Shown: positions 8,438-21,316, counted from the stretch's first letter. The stretch is 64,000 nucleotides of DNA from Takakia lepidozioides (GCA_030704615.1 CM060731.1:93042756-93106755), one strand, 5' to 3'. Translations and numbers: made by a program. Notes: generated from the sequence alone by a model not told the origin.

Positions 8438-11277
8438 TATGGGGAAAGAGAAGAAGTCCCCTGCCCCAAAGAAAGGGGCGGACAATCCGTTTGCTTTGCC
8501 GGCACGTGTGACGCGCCAGGGCGTCTCACGGCTAACCAGCCCCGTCGACAGCCGCAGCCTGAGGGCTCGTCTGCCCCCCGAGGCCACTACCCCCACTCTT
8601 GTCCACATCTTGGATGCGCCAGGGGCCAGCTCAGCCGACTCTCCTATTCAGGAGGTTGTTGCTGAGCCGGATGCTCAGTTGAGCACACCCCCGGCATCAA
8701 GACGGGTGAAATGTACCTTGGCAAGCACATCACCCGTTCGGGGGCCCGGTATGGGCACCTTTTGGATGTCACCCCCATAGCGACCCTTCCTCCGCAGTAA
8801 GGCTGCACTTGCCAAGGCCCAACGTCAGGTTCAAGGGCCTTTGAAAGCCTCCATTGCCAGCCCATTGTTGTCGATGAGGGAGGAGGAGACGAGGAGGGCC
8901 AATGAAGTGGCCAAGATAGCGAAGCGCCTCGAAGAAGTCAAGCCGGGTGAGGGCTTCTACCCTGATACGCATTTGGGGGGGGGAGGGGAGAAGATGAGGA
9001 GGTATGGGCCGGTTTGGAGCAGCCTAGCCGATCAGCGACACCGCCCCTTGAGCCTAAGCGGTCAGCAAAGAAGGGCCTGGACTATGGGGCGCCGCCGCTG
9101 GCTATGATCCACATCTGGAATCTACTTCCAGTGGCGCTCCGGGAGGGGATAGAGCGGGCACATCCGGAAACGGGGACTCCTCCCACATCGGGTGACACCA
9201 GGGGCGAGTCGGACAAGCTTGCAAAGGTACAACTGTCGCACCTTGTTCCATGATTTATCTTTTCCTTTGCATGCATGATTTTCTTTGTTTTTGTTTCTTT
9301 TTTTGAATTTGGAGGGGTTATTTGTCTTCAAGAGACAGCAACATGGTTGGCCTCATTGGTGCAGTCCCGTGGGTTTGCCAATGAGGGAGAGGACCCGAAC
9401 ACCAAAGGTAAGAAGAAGAGGCCTCGATCTCCCGAGATCCCTTTTACCATCAATGAAGGGGCTGCCGAGGAGAGAGAGAGAAGGGAGAGGGAGAATGAGA
9501 GAGAGGAAGTAGCGGGGAAGGGGAAGGAAAAGAAGAAGAAGAAGAAGAAGTCCCATGGAGAGGAAGGGGTGAGTGTGCATGCAGGGGAGGGCAGTGGGGT
9601 AACAAAGGAGCAGGGGAAGGAGGCTACAAAGAAGGGAGAGGGTGGGATGGCCTTGGCGATACAGGACGTGGAGTTGGCAAAGATCGTGGTGCCACCGGTG
9701 GAGGTGAATCGCCATGGTGACCCCTGCGGTGTGTTCTGAGAGGCTACGAAGAAGCCAGCCTTCGAACTCGCATTGAGGTGATTTCCTTTGCACATCGAGT
9801 GGACTGATCAGCACTTTGGCGCAAAACGGGCGTATGTCCGTGAGTTAGACTGCCGGTTTCCGGGCAATTGGAGTGACACAAGGGTGATGGAGATGGTGGG
9901 GCGAAACTTGAAGGACAGGAGGTACTGTGCCAGATAGATCATTTGGAGGGCAATGGAAAAGGGGGCCATACCCAAACCACCTTATGGAATAACACAGGTT
10001 GGCAAATCTTGAATCATGTCACCTTCCATTTGTCGCATGTGCATTAATGAGGTGCCCTATCCAGGGCTGTTTATGTCTTTAATTGACAATGACCCTTATG
10101 GGTCTTGTCCATGTCTTGACATGACGTGAATATCTTCCCACTCTCTCCCTCTCTCTTCTTAACTTTTTCTACCCCCTCTTTCCCTCCGTGGTTTTTTTTT
10201 TTTGTGAGCAGCACGAAAGAGAGGAGAGAGAGAGAGAGAGAGGCCCCCACCTTTTTGTTTTTCTTTGTTGCCCCTCTATCCCTCTGTCTCCCTCTCTCTG
10301 TCCCTCTCTCTCTCCCTCTCTCCCTCTCCCTCTATAACTCTTTGGATTTCATCTGGCCTTAACCTTTTGAGGTTATTTAGTTTTTCATCCCAACCTTTTT
10401 CATCCAAATCTGGATGATATTATTATAGGATGATGAAACTTAATGTACAGAAAGCTTGGTTTACCATCTATTTCTTTCATCTAAACTGGATGAACTACAT
10501 GAATAGTGGTTACCTATTTTAAAATCCAAGAGATAATAAAACTACCATCATAAATGATGGCAGTTATTAAACCTAAGCCTATACCATAACCCTAAAAGAT
10601 ACCTTTTTATTGGATGTCATCCATTGACAATGTGCTTCTCTTGATAAAATGTGATTTTTCATCCACCCTGGATGAGAAATCAGGAAGTTATGCCCTAAGC
10701 ACGCCGACACATTTCACAAACGTATGTGTGTAATTCACTAATTGTTGGGGGGGGGGGGGGGGGGGCAGCATAGGTATCGTGGGATGCACTCATTGCGGGA
10801 GAGACTGATGCCGCAAACAAGGCACGTGAAGCAACAACAGTCCGCCTTGACAAGCACGAATCCACACACAAATGGGGCGCCGGCGGATCCAAGGGTTTTA
10901 TCTTGCGATTTGTAAGTCGTACTTCCCTATGGATTTTGTTATGTCTTCTTTCTGGCTCCATCATCGCGAAGAACTGACTTTAATTTGTGGCATGTGTAGC
11001 AACGCACGTTTGAGAGGAAGCCATCTCCGGTAGAGTACAACTACGCCAAGGAGCATGGTTGACAATCCCTCATGAAGAACATGGCCAACTCAGAGGGGAT
11101 GAGTGCACTACAGGCACTAGTATGGATGAGGTCGAGGGTCATGCCCAGGGATTGGATGAGAGCTCTGTGGGACTTAGGGGAACGCCGCCTCATTTACGTG
11201 CTCTAGCAAAGGGCGCGGAGTTCATCGGATAGCTCTGAGTCCTCCACTGAGGATGAGGATGAGGATGAGGATGACTA
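8438..11277 (+). pseudogene. Decayed multi-exon gene of unknown family
   Basis: Several coding-like blocks follow one another on the plus strand. A basic N-terminal block starts at an ATG at 8,438 (MGKEKKSPAPKKGADNPFAL). A charged block at 8,790-8,970 follows (REEETRRANEVAKIAKRLEE). A Lys/Glu/Arg-rich block at 9,335-9,735 ends in a stop. The next is WTDQHFGAKRAYVREL with FPGNWSDTRVMEMVGRNL (about 9,790-9,940). Then comes HKWGAGGSKGFILRF (about 10,865-10,910), and finally 11,000-11,277, ending SSSDSSESSTEDEDEDEDD before a stop. Splice-like GT and AG sites flank some blocks, but stops interrupt others. I do not recognise the family. The general layout would suit a transposon-borne gene, but that is speculation. 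Confidence 0.4.
10046..10245 (+). repeat. Repeat related to the LINE target region
   Basis: This block (GGTGCCCTATCCAGGGCTG, TGACAATGACC, GGTCTTGTCCATGTCTTGAC, then a pyrimidine tract, GTGAGCA and a GA tract) matches 7,268-7,377 joined to 8,108-8,220. It is therefore a second copy of the sequence that the LINE at 7,378-8,090 entered, without the insertion. Confidence 0.75.
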
Positions 11278-11499
11278 GTCCTAGTCCATGTAGGTCCCAG
11301 GGTCAGTCTACTGAACCCTTGTGAGCTTTTCAGCTCATGTCTTGTAAATATATTTCCATCTTTCCATCTTTCATCTTATTCATGTGTCGCACCGTCCTCA
11401 CCCTCGATTCATGCTTGCTCAATTGTGTACCTGCTAACTCAGAGAAATGGAACTGTAAGTTCTCCCATCCCCAAATACAAAACCAGGAAAAAACAAAAA

Positions 11500-12060
11500 A
11501 CCACCCCCAATTCACCCCCAAAATGAACCCCCAACCCCCCCCACCAGGCTGCCCTCGCTACTGCAGCACGTCGCCAAGGGCGACGTGTTTTTTGGGCGGG
11601 GGTCGCATGACGCGACGGTCGGGCGTCGCAAACCCCATTTGCGGGCAGCAACGCCCGACACCCCCTGCGACATGTTTTTTGGTTCGGGGGTCGCAACCCG
11701 CGACACCCTGGCGTCGCGGAGACCGCCACCTTGCCTTCGCCACTTTTTAAAATAAAAATAAAAAAATAAAACGTGACGCCGGAGCGTCGCAACAACCCAC
11801 GCCCAAGCGTGGCGGAGACCGACTCCAGCTGTTTTGTGCCACGCCCAATAGTCGCTTGGCGTACCACCCGGCTGACTCCCGGTCAGGTTAGAAAAATAAA
11901 AGGCAAGGACGTTGCCAAAATGACGTCGCAAAAATGCGACGTATGGGGGTCGCAAGCCCACGCCCTGACTCCCGCGACTGCCGGACGTCGGTTTTTCAGG
12001 CCTGTGTGCTCGCCGACAGGGACACACAACAAATCGTCGTCGTCCTCTTCGTCCACGTAC
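11500..12060. other. CpG-rich block with GTCGCA/TGCGAC motifs, no gene assigned
   Basis: The sequence is rich in CGTCGC, GTCGCAA and related words, which contrasts with the AT-rich flanks. A perfect small hairpin (ACGTCGCA, AAAA, TGCGACGT) lies at about 11,922-11,941. Open frames on the minus strand overlap in several phases, as expected from composition alone. It could be part of an LTR or a CpG island remnant. Confidence 0.4.
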
Positions 12061-12205
12061 TGGCGTGCCTCCGCGGCCATGGTTTCTATCCTTCCGTTGT
12101 GTAGGTGGAGCACTGGGTAGTGGAGGTCGACGACGAGAACGCTTAGGTTTGGGAGCAACAAGCCTGCAAGCCCGCCCCGATCATCAAGTTAATCAATCCC
12201 TTAGA

Positions 12206-12384
12206 CAACCAACATGTAGCCCAGTGGTAAGGGCACACACCCTCTCACGAGTGGTTGTGGGTTCAATCCACCCTGTTGGAAGTCATTACGGTGTCCACCT
12301 TCCCACCGGAAGGCAGTAGCCCTATGGGGTCAAGTGACAACATAAGTTACGCTTGCTTTGGCAATGCGTCCACCTTTTTTTTTT
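12206..12384 (+). mobile_element. tRNA-derived SINE, copy 1
   Basis: The head carries RNA polymerase III promoter elements: A box TAGCCCAGTGG (12,218-12,228) and B box GGTTCAATCC (12,260-12,269). A non-tRNA body follows (GTGTCCACCTTCC, GGAAGGCAGTAGCCC, AGTGACA, ATAAGTTA) and a T-run ends it. Copy 2 at 47,791-47,964 aligns over the whole length. Flanks TAATCAATCCC (12,191-12,201) and TAACCAATCCC (12,385-12,395) look like a target duplication with one mismatch. It is non-autonomous and would depend on a LINE for movement. Confidence 0.85.
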
Positions 12385-12395
12385 TAACCAATCCC

Positions 12396-13499
12396 GCAAA
12401 TTGTATGGTGTGCCATGACAGTGTAGAGAGAGGCGAACCCTCACAAAGAAATTGCCCACTCATTCACGTAATCCCAACATCGTGAATCCAGGTAAACAAG
12501 AAAACCCAAAAGACATGAAGGCGGGCACTTTCAGGCGAAACCAAAATCCCCTCGCATTTACAAAAAAAAACCCTAATGAGAAGCCCCTGGAATTTTTGCT
12601 CTGACAACTGTAAACTAAAGTATTCCGGTCAGAGGAGCACTCCGGTTGAGCACAAATGCTCTCCTGCGAGACAGCGCCCACAGCAGTAGGGTGAGCCGCT
12701 CGTCACTGAACTCACAGTGGGTGCAAACCAAACAACTCCGCCTCAACCTCTTTGTTGCGAGCAATGCAACTCTCCCTTAGCTTCTCATACGCAATTTCTT
12801 TTTAACATTTGTCTTGTGGAAAATTGAGATTTTTATGCAGATGGGTTGCAGAATGGAAATCATCTGCTGCATTTGTAACTTAGGGTGATGAAGGGTAAGC
12901 AGAGAAGGACAAAAGTGAAGCTGCGGGGGGAGTGCTGACAGGCCCAACGCCCAAGTGTGTGATCTGTATTCTGACTCTTGATTTTTGGCTCAAGGCCCGA
13001 TTTAGAAGTAGTAATGTGGAGGGATAAGGGGTGATTAGGGAGGCAGCTTGGTAATCTGAGCTGCTGCCAGTGATGCCATCATGGTGGTTATGATCGGTGG
13101 AAACCTGTCTTGCTGGAGGATAAAGCGCTGGGGTGCGGTGAAGAATTTGAGCGCCGAACCTTGATGGATCCAGTTTGGGGGTGCACCGATGAGAGCAGTA
13201 GCAATAGGGGTTGAGCTTACGCTGTAAGAAGAAGCTGCGGTGCCGCCTTAGGATCAATGGTGCATGAGGTCTAGCTCGCAGAAAGACGCACTCTGACATG
13301 CTCGAAGCACGCCCGCGCATGTTTGTATTTTTTGGCTTGTTTTTTAATCCTTCTCGAGTCATGGGAATGTCTGCAGTTTGAATTGCGTATCGGTCATGCG
13401 TTGGTTGTTTTGGAGTCATGGAGTCCAAGTCATGGAGTCAGGAGTGCCTCAGAGTAGTCATGTCCATGTCTTGAATCCACGGATGATGGACATGTTAAC
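12396..13499. other. No recognised gene
   Basis: One open frame of 182 codons exists on the minus strand (12,880-13,428), but it shows no motif, no coding-like context and no match to anything I know. Short near-repeats (GGAGTCATGGAGTC) occur just before the TE1 LTR. Confidence 0.4.
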
Positions 13500-14467
13500 T
13501 GTTAGAGGGCTGTCTGGGACTTAGACAGTTTTACGGGTTCTGTGGGGTACCCTTAATTTTGCGCAGACTTACGGATGGTAGACTCAGACCAACAGAGGCC
13601 TTAGGGGTGACAGACACAGGCCTTAGGAGTGGTAGGCAAGCTCACACAGCCTATCACAGTCAGTCACAGCCTTACACAGTCTGTCACATCCTGAGATAGC
13701 CTGACATAGCCTGACACAGCCTGACACAGCTTGTCACAGCCTATCACAGTCCGACACAGCCTGACACAGCCAGTCACAGCTCAGCACAGTCACAGCCCGA
13801 CACAGCTTGGCATCACAGCGTTCACATGGAACGGATATCATTGGCAGGGAATGACTGTGTGGGAACGACATCTTCAGAGGGAACGTGCATTCTGTCTTGG
13901 ATGACAGTTAGTTAGTTAGGCGGTTAGAACAGCTTGCACATAGAATAGGCAGAGTAGCGACATGGAGGGGGTCAATTCTGAGATCACTTCTTGGACATCA
14001 CTTGAGGAGATAAGGCGGAGAGCACGATCTTGGAGCACATGGATGGAGATTACATAGAGGAGGAGATACGACGAGATGATGCTTGATTCATGCAAGCTAT
14101 AGAGATGCACCGTAGAGCAGATTAGAGATACCATGGCTTCGGCTTGGTACATGATAAACATTAATATGATTCCTATTTCATATTCACACCGTGTAGAGAG
14201 ATATGAGTGAAGCTGTGGAATGAATGCTTGAGTAGTTGGAACATGGTAGATTGCAAAAGCAATCTGATACTTAATCATAGACAGTAAGGTAAATTGCTAA
14301 CATGAATGCGAGAAGGAATACAAATAGGAAGCACCCCCATGATACACGAGTTGTAGGTCGTGACTGATTGTTCTGAGCGGGCTGAGTACTAAGAGATTTC
14401 CAACTCTTCTATCTTGGAGTTTCCACCTCGGATAGCTAAGGGATGGGTGAGTAAAAGCCGCTCGACA
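13500..14467 (+). repeat. 5' LTR of TE1, copy B (968 bp)
   Basis: It begins TGTTAGAGGGCTGTCTGGG and ends CTCGACA, so it has TG...CA termini, and the primer site follows two bases later. Both ends match copy A on the opposite strand. The CACAGCCTGACA minisatellite lies inside (about 13,640-13,815). The last 38 bases recur in an intron of the GON4-like gene at 53,023. Confidence 0.8.
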
Positions 14468-14469
14468 TT

Positions 14470-14488
14470 TGGCGACCATACTGGGGAA
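14470..14488 (+). other. Primer-binding site of TE1 copy B
   Basis: TGGCGACCATACTGGGGAA directly follows the LTR and is identical to the copy A site. The tRNA is not determined; an Arg-type primer is the closest suggestion. Confidence 0.6.
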
Positions 14489-15480
14489 CTGAGTCAAGAA
14501 CAACCAGATGTGACAGGCATCTGGTGGGATCATGGTGGATGGAGAATCAAAGAATTTGATGTGAATCAAATTCCCCGTGAATCAAGTGGCCTATAGAGGG
14601 AGAGCAAGTTGGTTACCAACACTGGTTTATGTGATAGCATTGCTATCCATTAAACGAGTGGAGTTTGAAAGCTGGGAGGAATGGAAGGTGAATGTTTACA
14701 CTCACCTGGTGGGAGTTCACCACTACAACAGCAGGTCCTCAAGGACCAACACCTACAGGAGGACCAACACCTGTCAAAGGGCTGGGTGTAGGGCCACAGA
14801 TGGCGGTACCTCCAACACGGGCAAAGCCACCTTTTCCAATATATGCAAGAAAAGAGAATCCTGATGTACACATCAGCCAATTTAAGCACATGTGTATTGT
14901 GAACAATGAGAATGGCGATGATGTCAAGATGGGACTGTTTCCTTGTTCACTTATCAAGAAAGCAAGTGAATGATATGCAAGGTTTCCTAATAATCATTTC
15001 CTAACCTGGAATGGCCTTAGTACAACATTCCGAAACAGGTTCAGGACAAGCAAAACTGAGGATGAAGTGTATGGGAGTTTACAATAGTTGAGGCAAAAGA
15101 AGCATGAAACTGTTGAAGAATATATGGAAAAGATAGAGTTAATGATGAAAAAGCTGACTGCTGTACCAACACCAAAATTACAGAAGATTTGGTTTGTGAG
15201 TGGACTAAGACCTGAATTACAAAAGAAAGTGGATATGCTACCTCATAATACAGTGGAGGAGGCATTCGAAACAGCCAACAGAATTGAGCAATTGGGAATG
15301 CTCAGGAGAGATAAAAGGGATGATGAGGACTCTGAAGATGAGTCAGGTGAGGAAAAAGACCAAGAAGAAGGAAAAGTTGAAGAGGGACAACTATGAGAAA
15401 AGACTAGAAGAAATCTTGAAAAAGTATGCCACAGAGGCTGCAACACATTGGAGGAAGGGTGTTTGGTGTGCAAAGTGCCA
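14489..15480 (+). pseudogene. TE1 copy B upstream ORF and gag, internally deleted
   Basis: The ORF upstream of gag starts as in copy A but has lost its second half and the N-terminal part of gag. The join lies near 14,705. The gag capsid-like part follows in another frame (PPTRAKPPFPIYARKENPDV, CIVNNENGDDVKMGLFPCSL). A TGA replaces a Trp codon near 14,970 and a TAG lies near 15,087. The part from 15,088 to 15,396 is open (EEYMEKIELMMKKL, FVSGLRPELQKKVDMLPHNT, acidic tail). A lone WCAKC marks the start of the zinc-knuckle region. Similarity ends near 15,480, where the sequence changes to TE3 on the opposite strand. Confidence 0.75.
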
Positions 15481-15489
15481 AAGATGTTT

Positions 15490-15970
15490 GGGTGTTCGCG
15501 ACGGTGGTGACGTGATGATTGCATGCTGCTCTAATACCTGCTTGTTGATGGCCCTAGATGGGCTTTGTGTGGAGCGTTCTTGGTAGGCGGGTTCTGCAGC
15601 GAAGAACTGCTCTTCAGATATATGCATATTGTTGACGGTGACCTCTTCTTCAGGGAGATGACATATCGTGGTTTCCTTCCATTTGATTTTTCCTTGAGGC
15701 AGAGCGTGCAATAGGCACTGATTGGGCGCTTGACCTTTTGCTACGGGTGACTATGCTGGTTTGGGGGCGAGGCTGTTTTTCCAACACCTTTCTGAGTACT
15801 ACCTAGCTTGGAACTAGACATACGTAATTGACGGCGAGCAGGTGGAAGAAGGTAGATGAGTGCAGGCGTTGAGACGACCCTGAGGTAGAGGGTGGTGATG
15901 AATAGAAGAGAAGCAGTGTGTGCATGAAGGTGGAGTTGTGGTTGGAGTTCGTGGAGCTGCAAACTGTGAT
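15490..15970 (-). pseudogene. TE3 copy 1: ORF1 N-terminal fragment
   Basis: The minus strand gives MSSSKLGSTQKG near 15,820 and SEEQFFAAEPAYQERSTQSP near 15,590-15,630. These match MSSSNLGSIQK and SDELFFATENAYQARSTQSP of copy 2 (21,317-21,580) and the same motif of copy 3 (45,420-45,480). Frames shift between the blocks. The fragment is truncated where it meets TE1 copy B, so one element inserted into or recombined with the other. Confidence 0.7.
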
Positions 15971-17619
15971 TGCAATTTGCTTGTATAGATGCGTCTGTGT
16001 TGCTAGTAGTGAGAACGACGGCGGACGCTAATTATGGCCGTTATCCACTAGAATCCTGGTGGCGGCTGTGTGGTTACAGGGTGTGGGAGGGACTTACGAG
16101 GCTTGAATTTGGTGTGGGGTGGAAGTGGCACTTTGTCAGGGGGTATTGCTGCTCTGTGGAACGGGCAGGTGATCTGGAGGTGGGGGGAGGAAATGAGAGC
16201 CGGCGTTGGGGGTCCCTTGGAGTGGCAGCAGCTATTTTGAGGGAGGGTGATATGCTTGTTTATGAAAGTTAAGAGACGAGGCTTTAAAGGAGGATTTACG
16301 CTGTGTATTATTGTAGTGTGAATGTGTGGGGGGTTACACCATCCACTCTAGTCAGGCCTGTTGTACTATGCAGGAAACACTTTCACTTGTCCCATCCATA
16401 TCTTCTCTTCCGCTGCGGCGTGGATGAGGGTTTTATGAACTCTGATCACAAACAGCATGGATGTAGCCAACCTTAGTGTTAGTTGTAGAATAACAACAAG
16501 ACCTTTCACCAAGGACTAGATTAGAATTAGACATAAGGGTTTCTCCTTTTCAATGACGAGTAATTCCCACATCATCTGCACTTCATATTTATCACTTTCT
16601 GTTGGTTCAATGTTATGCTGCAGATGGAATTTCGAATTCAAGCCCTGCTCAATGGTCAAACAAGCCCTCTCACGCACAACCCCAAGACATCCCGATGCTC
16701 AAATCCAACATAAGGAGCAGGCTGTACTGAACATAGCAACACAACTAAGGGTGGGGAGAGGGGTGAGTGAGTTCCCTGAGCGTGAGAGGGCCATGGTGTG
16801 GCAGAGATCGGTGGTGAAAGCCTCTCGTCTGACATTGCGAAGGTCCCAACATGTCCTCAATCGCAGCCTTGCATAATTTAAAGGGGCTAGTCAGGGTGTG
16901 GTAATCGCTGCGGGTATCAGGCCCGACCCGGATCTCTTGGTTATAGTTGAAAAGGAGCACTCCCGCTGCATCATCGGAGCTTCCACGTTTGGTATACATG
17001 TTCACCAGGACGGGGCAACTGGTAGAGATCCAGCTTTGGCAATGTCACCGTGAGGCTCCAAATCCGCCGTCCTGCTCCCCTGCTGAGCATAACCTAGATA
17101 GTAAAGGCACGTTGGTGTAGACGAAGGCTGGTAGCAAATCGCCTGCCACCATTGAAGAACATTGACTGAAATGTGTTCGCGGGCAGACCGCGGCGGGGCT
17201 AGATTAGCAGTGAAGGAGTGATTGAGCACGGAAGATCCCCAGGGGGATTGGGGCGTTGTTAGCTGCGCGTCGTGCTTGCCGATGATACCATACCACTCAT
17301 GTGTATTCGCCCAATTGCAAGCTCTACTGGGGACTCCAAGCCTTACCGGCTGTAACAGGCTCCTATGGGCGGCAGAGCTGTAAGGGCGCCCGAGTTGAGA
17401 TTTTTGAGAGCCGGGGGGGGGGGGATGTACAGTTTGCAAATAACATAGTGGGCCTGCACGGCTGGTCTCTGCTTGCATTGAGCACTAGATGCGTCTACAT
17501 GCAGGGTGAAAGAGAGTAGAATGAAGAGGGTGTAGAAAATGGCGCACCCAGAAATGATTTATGATTTGGAAATCTATTTTAATTAATAAATATAATATTC
17601 CACGTGGACGGGGACAGTG
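15971..17619. other. No recognised gene; one PPR-like patch
   Basis: The left part is probably upstream sequence of TE3 copy 1. Apart from the short PPR-like segment at 16,936-17,013, nothing recognisable is present. Confidence 0.4.
16936..17013 (-). pseudogene. PPR-like fragment
   Basis: The minus strand reads VLVNMYTKRGSSDDAAGVL, which resembles the LVNMYAKCGS-D-A motif of PLS-class pentatricopeptide proteins. It is short and no neighbouring repeat is in frame, so it is a relic at best. Confidence 0.35.
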
Positions 17620-20600
17620 GTGCACGTTGATCTTGAGTGGTTAAAGACACCTCATTGATTTGTGCCACTTTGACAGTGGTGGAGAGTGGGTGGTGAAGGG
17701 CATTACCATGTGTGCTAACTCGCGATCAGCTCTTGGGGGAAGGCGGAGCTCTGCCTTCCCGCCGCCAGTTCCTGCTAAATTCTTAGTCACGACTAACTTT
17801 ATAGGGTTTCACCATCTTCCCCTTTTTCTTATGCACGTTTCCCCTCCCGATAGCGGTTCCGCTAATGTACCCCTCGCTGGGGATTTTGCTCCATCTCCAA
17901 TCACAGCTCGTCCCGCGGCTCGGTGCGATATTCTACTGCTCAGCGACACCCCTACTTCGTTCTTCCTCTAATGTAAGACCCGTCTCTCCATTACGCGTCT
18001 TTTAAGCTATCTATTGCTCATTTTCTCTGGGCACGCTTCGGCTCTCAGCTGGCCTGACTAGAAGGTAGATGCCGAGCGGTCGTCATCAGGCCTCCAGATG
18101 ATCGACATACCCGTCTGCCCAATGATCACCATACCAACGGCCACGAGGACCTCCTTACGGTGTTTTCGCTATCTCACATTATGATCACTGCATCGTTTCT
18201 TACTATGGTATATTCAAGCTCCCCCATCTGGAGCTGGCAACTCTACTATCCTCCACCGGGCCTACCCGCTATGGTGCTGCGAATCCGCGGCCAGCTTCAC
18301 AACAACGTACTACCCATCAAGGATCGATCTGCTTATCCTACACCCACGAGCAGTCCACACCGGAGGATTGCTTCCCCCTGTCATGCACCCGCTTTTCCAA
18401 AAGTGTTGCCCGTGAGGCACAACTTCTCAGTTCGGCTCTTTTGACATCGACGATCTGGGCGGATGGACGTTTACCCACCCCCCTTCTCGTACTCTACAGA
18501 AACAAACTCATATGATGGCTGGCCAGCACACAATGGTGTTCACGGACTGGAGGACCTTATGCTCTACCTATAGCTCCTGGCGGGGGCGAGTTTCGATCTT
18601 GAGGCATGGAGTCACTTATCATCATCTGGACCTCGATATCCCTACCAAGGAGGCGGCTCCAGCTCCAACACCCATTACTCTACCGTCTACTCTCTACCAG
18701 GAAGCATACTCATCCCTCACTCAATATTTATACCACTTCTTCCTTCATTGCAATCGTTTCCACATTTCTATGCTGATGCTTTTCCCAATTCTTGCTCAAC
18801 AATATACACAGTATTTACCATTTCCAAGCCCAACTTTCCACTCCAGAGCTCAGTCCTACCTTCCTGATCCATCTTCAATTTACCCAATACCCCAGATCTC
18901 CTGCACCAAACCCCCCTATATGCCTCAGCCCCCGCCCAAGGCCCCTATTCACACCATCATCCACTTCTCCCCCACTGTCACTCCCTCCACCTCCTATGCT
19001 GCCTGTCATTGTTACATACTGAACACCTACAGTCTGCCTGAGCTCTTGCTGTCTACATTGCTACCCTACTGTCACCTTGATGTCTGTCACACCCCTTTGC
19101 TTCCACACCCAACAGCACTCACACTGCCTGTCAATCCTGCCATCTGCAACCAGGGCCAAAGCAACTTCCTCAATTAGCCTTTCAGACACAGCAATACCCC
19201 CAACCCACCGCCCCCGTTACTACACTGTAATGCTCCTCCTAATTACACAGCAATTTTAGCACTTCTCCCACTTTCTATCTGTTGTACTGACCACAATCGT
19301 TCTCTCACAGGCTCGGTGACCAGGCTCAATTCAAAGTTTCACATATGCTCGGCATATGTATCTTCTATACCCAACAAGTACTACCCCGTCCATCTTCCAA
19401 GATGACCCCCGAACCTCAATCTCGGCCCACCTGCCCAGCTGTCCCAGCAGCACCCTCTACCCCTCCCTACATCTACTCGGAACCATCACTTACGCCATCC
19501 TGCCAGGTACCATATCCTAACACAGTTGCTACACTCCACTTACCTAGTTTATTTTTCATCTCTGGACCATACAGTGCATCTCTGTACCTCTCCAAGTACT
19601 ACTCAAGCTCAATGGCTCTCGCACTCAACTTTGACAATGTGCCTTACATATCTCTGTGCCCCTCGTCTGCAATTGCTTTCTCTACCCCAACTACTGCTAC
19701 ATCTTTGCCCTGTAGTCCCACCTTTGCTACAACAAACCCTCCAATCCACTCCCCCTCATGCCCTTCACTGTACTCTGCCACTGCACCACTGGGCCCCCCC
19801 CCCCCATCTTCCCCTTTACTGTACCAACTGCAATCCCTCTCTCAATGGCCCTGTCACAAGCCTCCAATCAATATGTCACATATGGCCTGCATATGGACCC
19901 TATCTATACAGCAATTTCCACCTTGCACATCTCTCCAGATGGCCACAATCTCCCAGGCTTACCCTACCCCCCCCTCTACATAGAAGTCTCACTTCGCCAC
20001 CTCATGTCACCATTCAAAATCAATTCGTCATACATCTCTCTAGGTGTCACCTACTATCTAGACTGCCCAAGGCTGTCCGCCGGGACTACTTAATAAGCGC
20101 GGACCTCCCACAACACCTAATTCCCACTCCAAATGTTCCTCTGATTCAATGGCCCTCTGTCTCTAATTCAATTTCGACAATATGCCCTGCATATGTCAAT
20201 TTCTCTCCAGAGCAATGGATCTCCCCTCCCCAGCTATTTCCACACACCTGCCCAGCACCAGTGCCCACGCTACACGCAGCCCCCTCATGCTCAACCTCCC
20301 CCCGTCATCCCTGCTGCATGCTGCCCTATCACCTCCGAGGGCCCCGATTCCTACTCACATACCAAGCCCACATGGCTCATACTCATGGCTCATACTCATG
20401 CCCTCAACATAATTAATTCAGCCCATATGCCATCTCTGACAGGTACCCCAACTGCACAACACACAGATCGACCCCTATCTCCCCTCAATCCTCATGCCCC
20501 ACTATCTTGCTTACTCTATCCTAGCCTCACTACCCCCCCCAATCCTTCTTGCGGTGCTCTGTCCGCATCCATCTCAGATTGCCCTATACATACCTGGCCA

Positions 20601-21316
20601 CACCCGCACAGGCGCAAGTTAGTCGTCCATAGCTATTCTCCCCATGCATCACCCAAAGCCGCACGGGATTCAATGCATGCCCCTTATTACCCCTGAAATC
20701 CCAGTGCACAGATCACACTCCCATCACAATTACAAGCGGTCACACTCCCATCAATTTCAATCTGCGCTAGCCAATACACCCCTTCTCTGCAGGCATGTTA
20801 TTAACACACCCAATCCACACTCACTCCTTTTCACATCCACAGTCTGCAATGACATAAACCTCTTAATGCCAATCTCCCTAAATTGGCTTAACGCCTCCCT
20901 CCTTCGTTTCCACCATCACTCTCGATTTAACTCAGTGACGGCTAGCATCACCCCCCCAACACATCGAACCTCTCACAATTTATGTCGCATAGCTCTGCCC
21001 ACTGACAGACTCCTGTCATCACCTCGCACTCCGATTACTCTCCATTACACCCCCCCTCTCCCAAACACCCCACTGCCGCCGCGCCTATACAATTGGGCAA
21101 CAGTTCCAATTAATAAACCAGAGGCGCTCCGCCGCCAGTGGCTGCGAAGTCACCACCACCCTCCTCGCTCATATATACTGCAGCCACCCCTCACTTCACA
21201 CAATCTCTCCAACCCACCCCCTGCCCTTCACTGCCTCAACTCTCAATTCCCACCTTCTATATCTCATTTCTCTCTCTCTATAGCACGGCCTCCAGATAAA
21301 GGCTCCCACTTCCGCA
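17620..21316 (+). other. Pyrimidine-rich region upstream of TE3 ORF1 (copy 2)
   Basis: The plus strand is rich in C and T and poor in G, so long open frames appear in two or three phases at once (for example 18,512-19,177, 19,345-19,983, 19,526-20,416, 20,644-21,453). They encode only Pro, Ser, Thr, Leu and His-rich strings. Diverged repeats with TCAATGGCYCT and an ATATG-containing word occur near 19,610, 19,840 and 20,150. A TATA-like CTCATATATACTGC lies near 21,170, about 145 bases before the ORF1 ATG. I read this as the 5' region of the element, not as coding sequence. Confidence 0.45.

Noticed and set aside
11439-12027. Overlapping minus-strand open frames in the CpG-rich block
   Set aside because: Multiple phases open at once, composition-driven, and Arg/Ala/Gly-rich without motifs.
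12206-12270. Possible tRNA gene
   Set aside because: It has A and B boxes but no cloverleaf acceptor pairing, and the matched body and target duplications show it is a SINE.
12880-13428. Minus-strand open frame of 182 codons
   Set aside because: No motif, no second copy, no supporting context.
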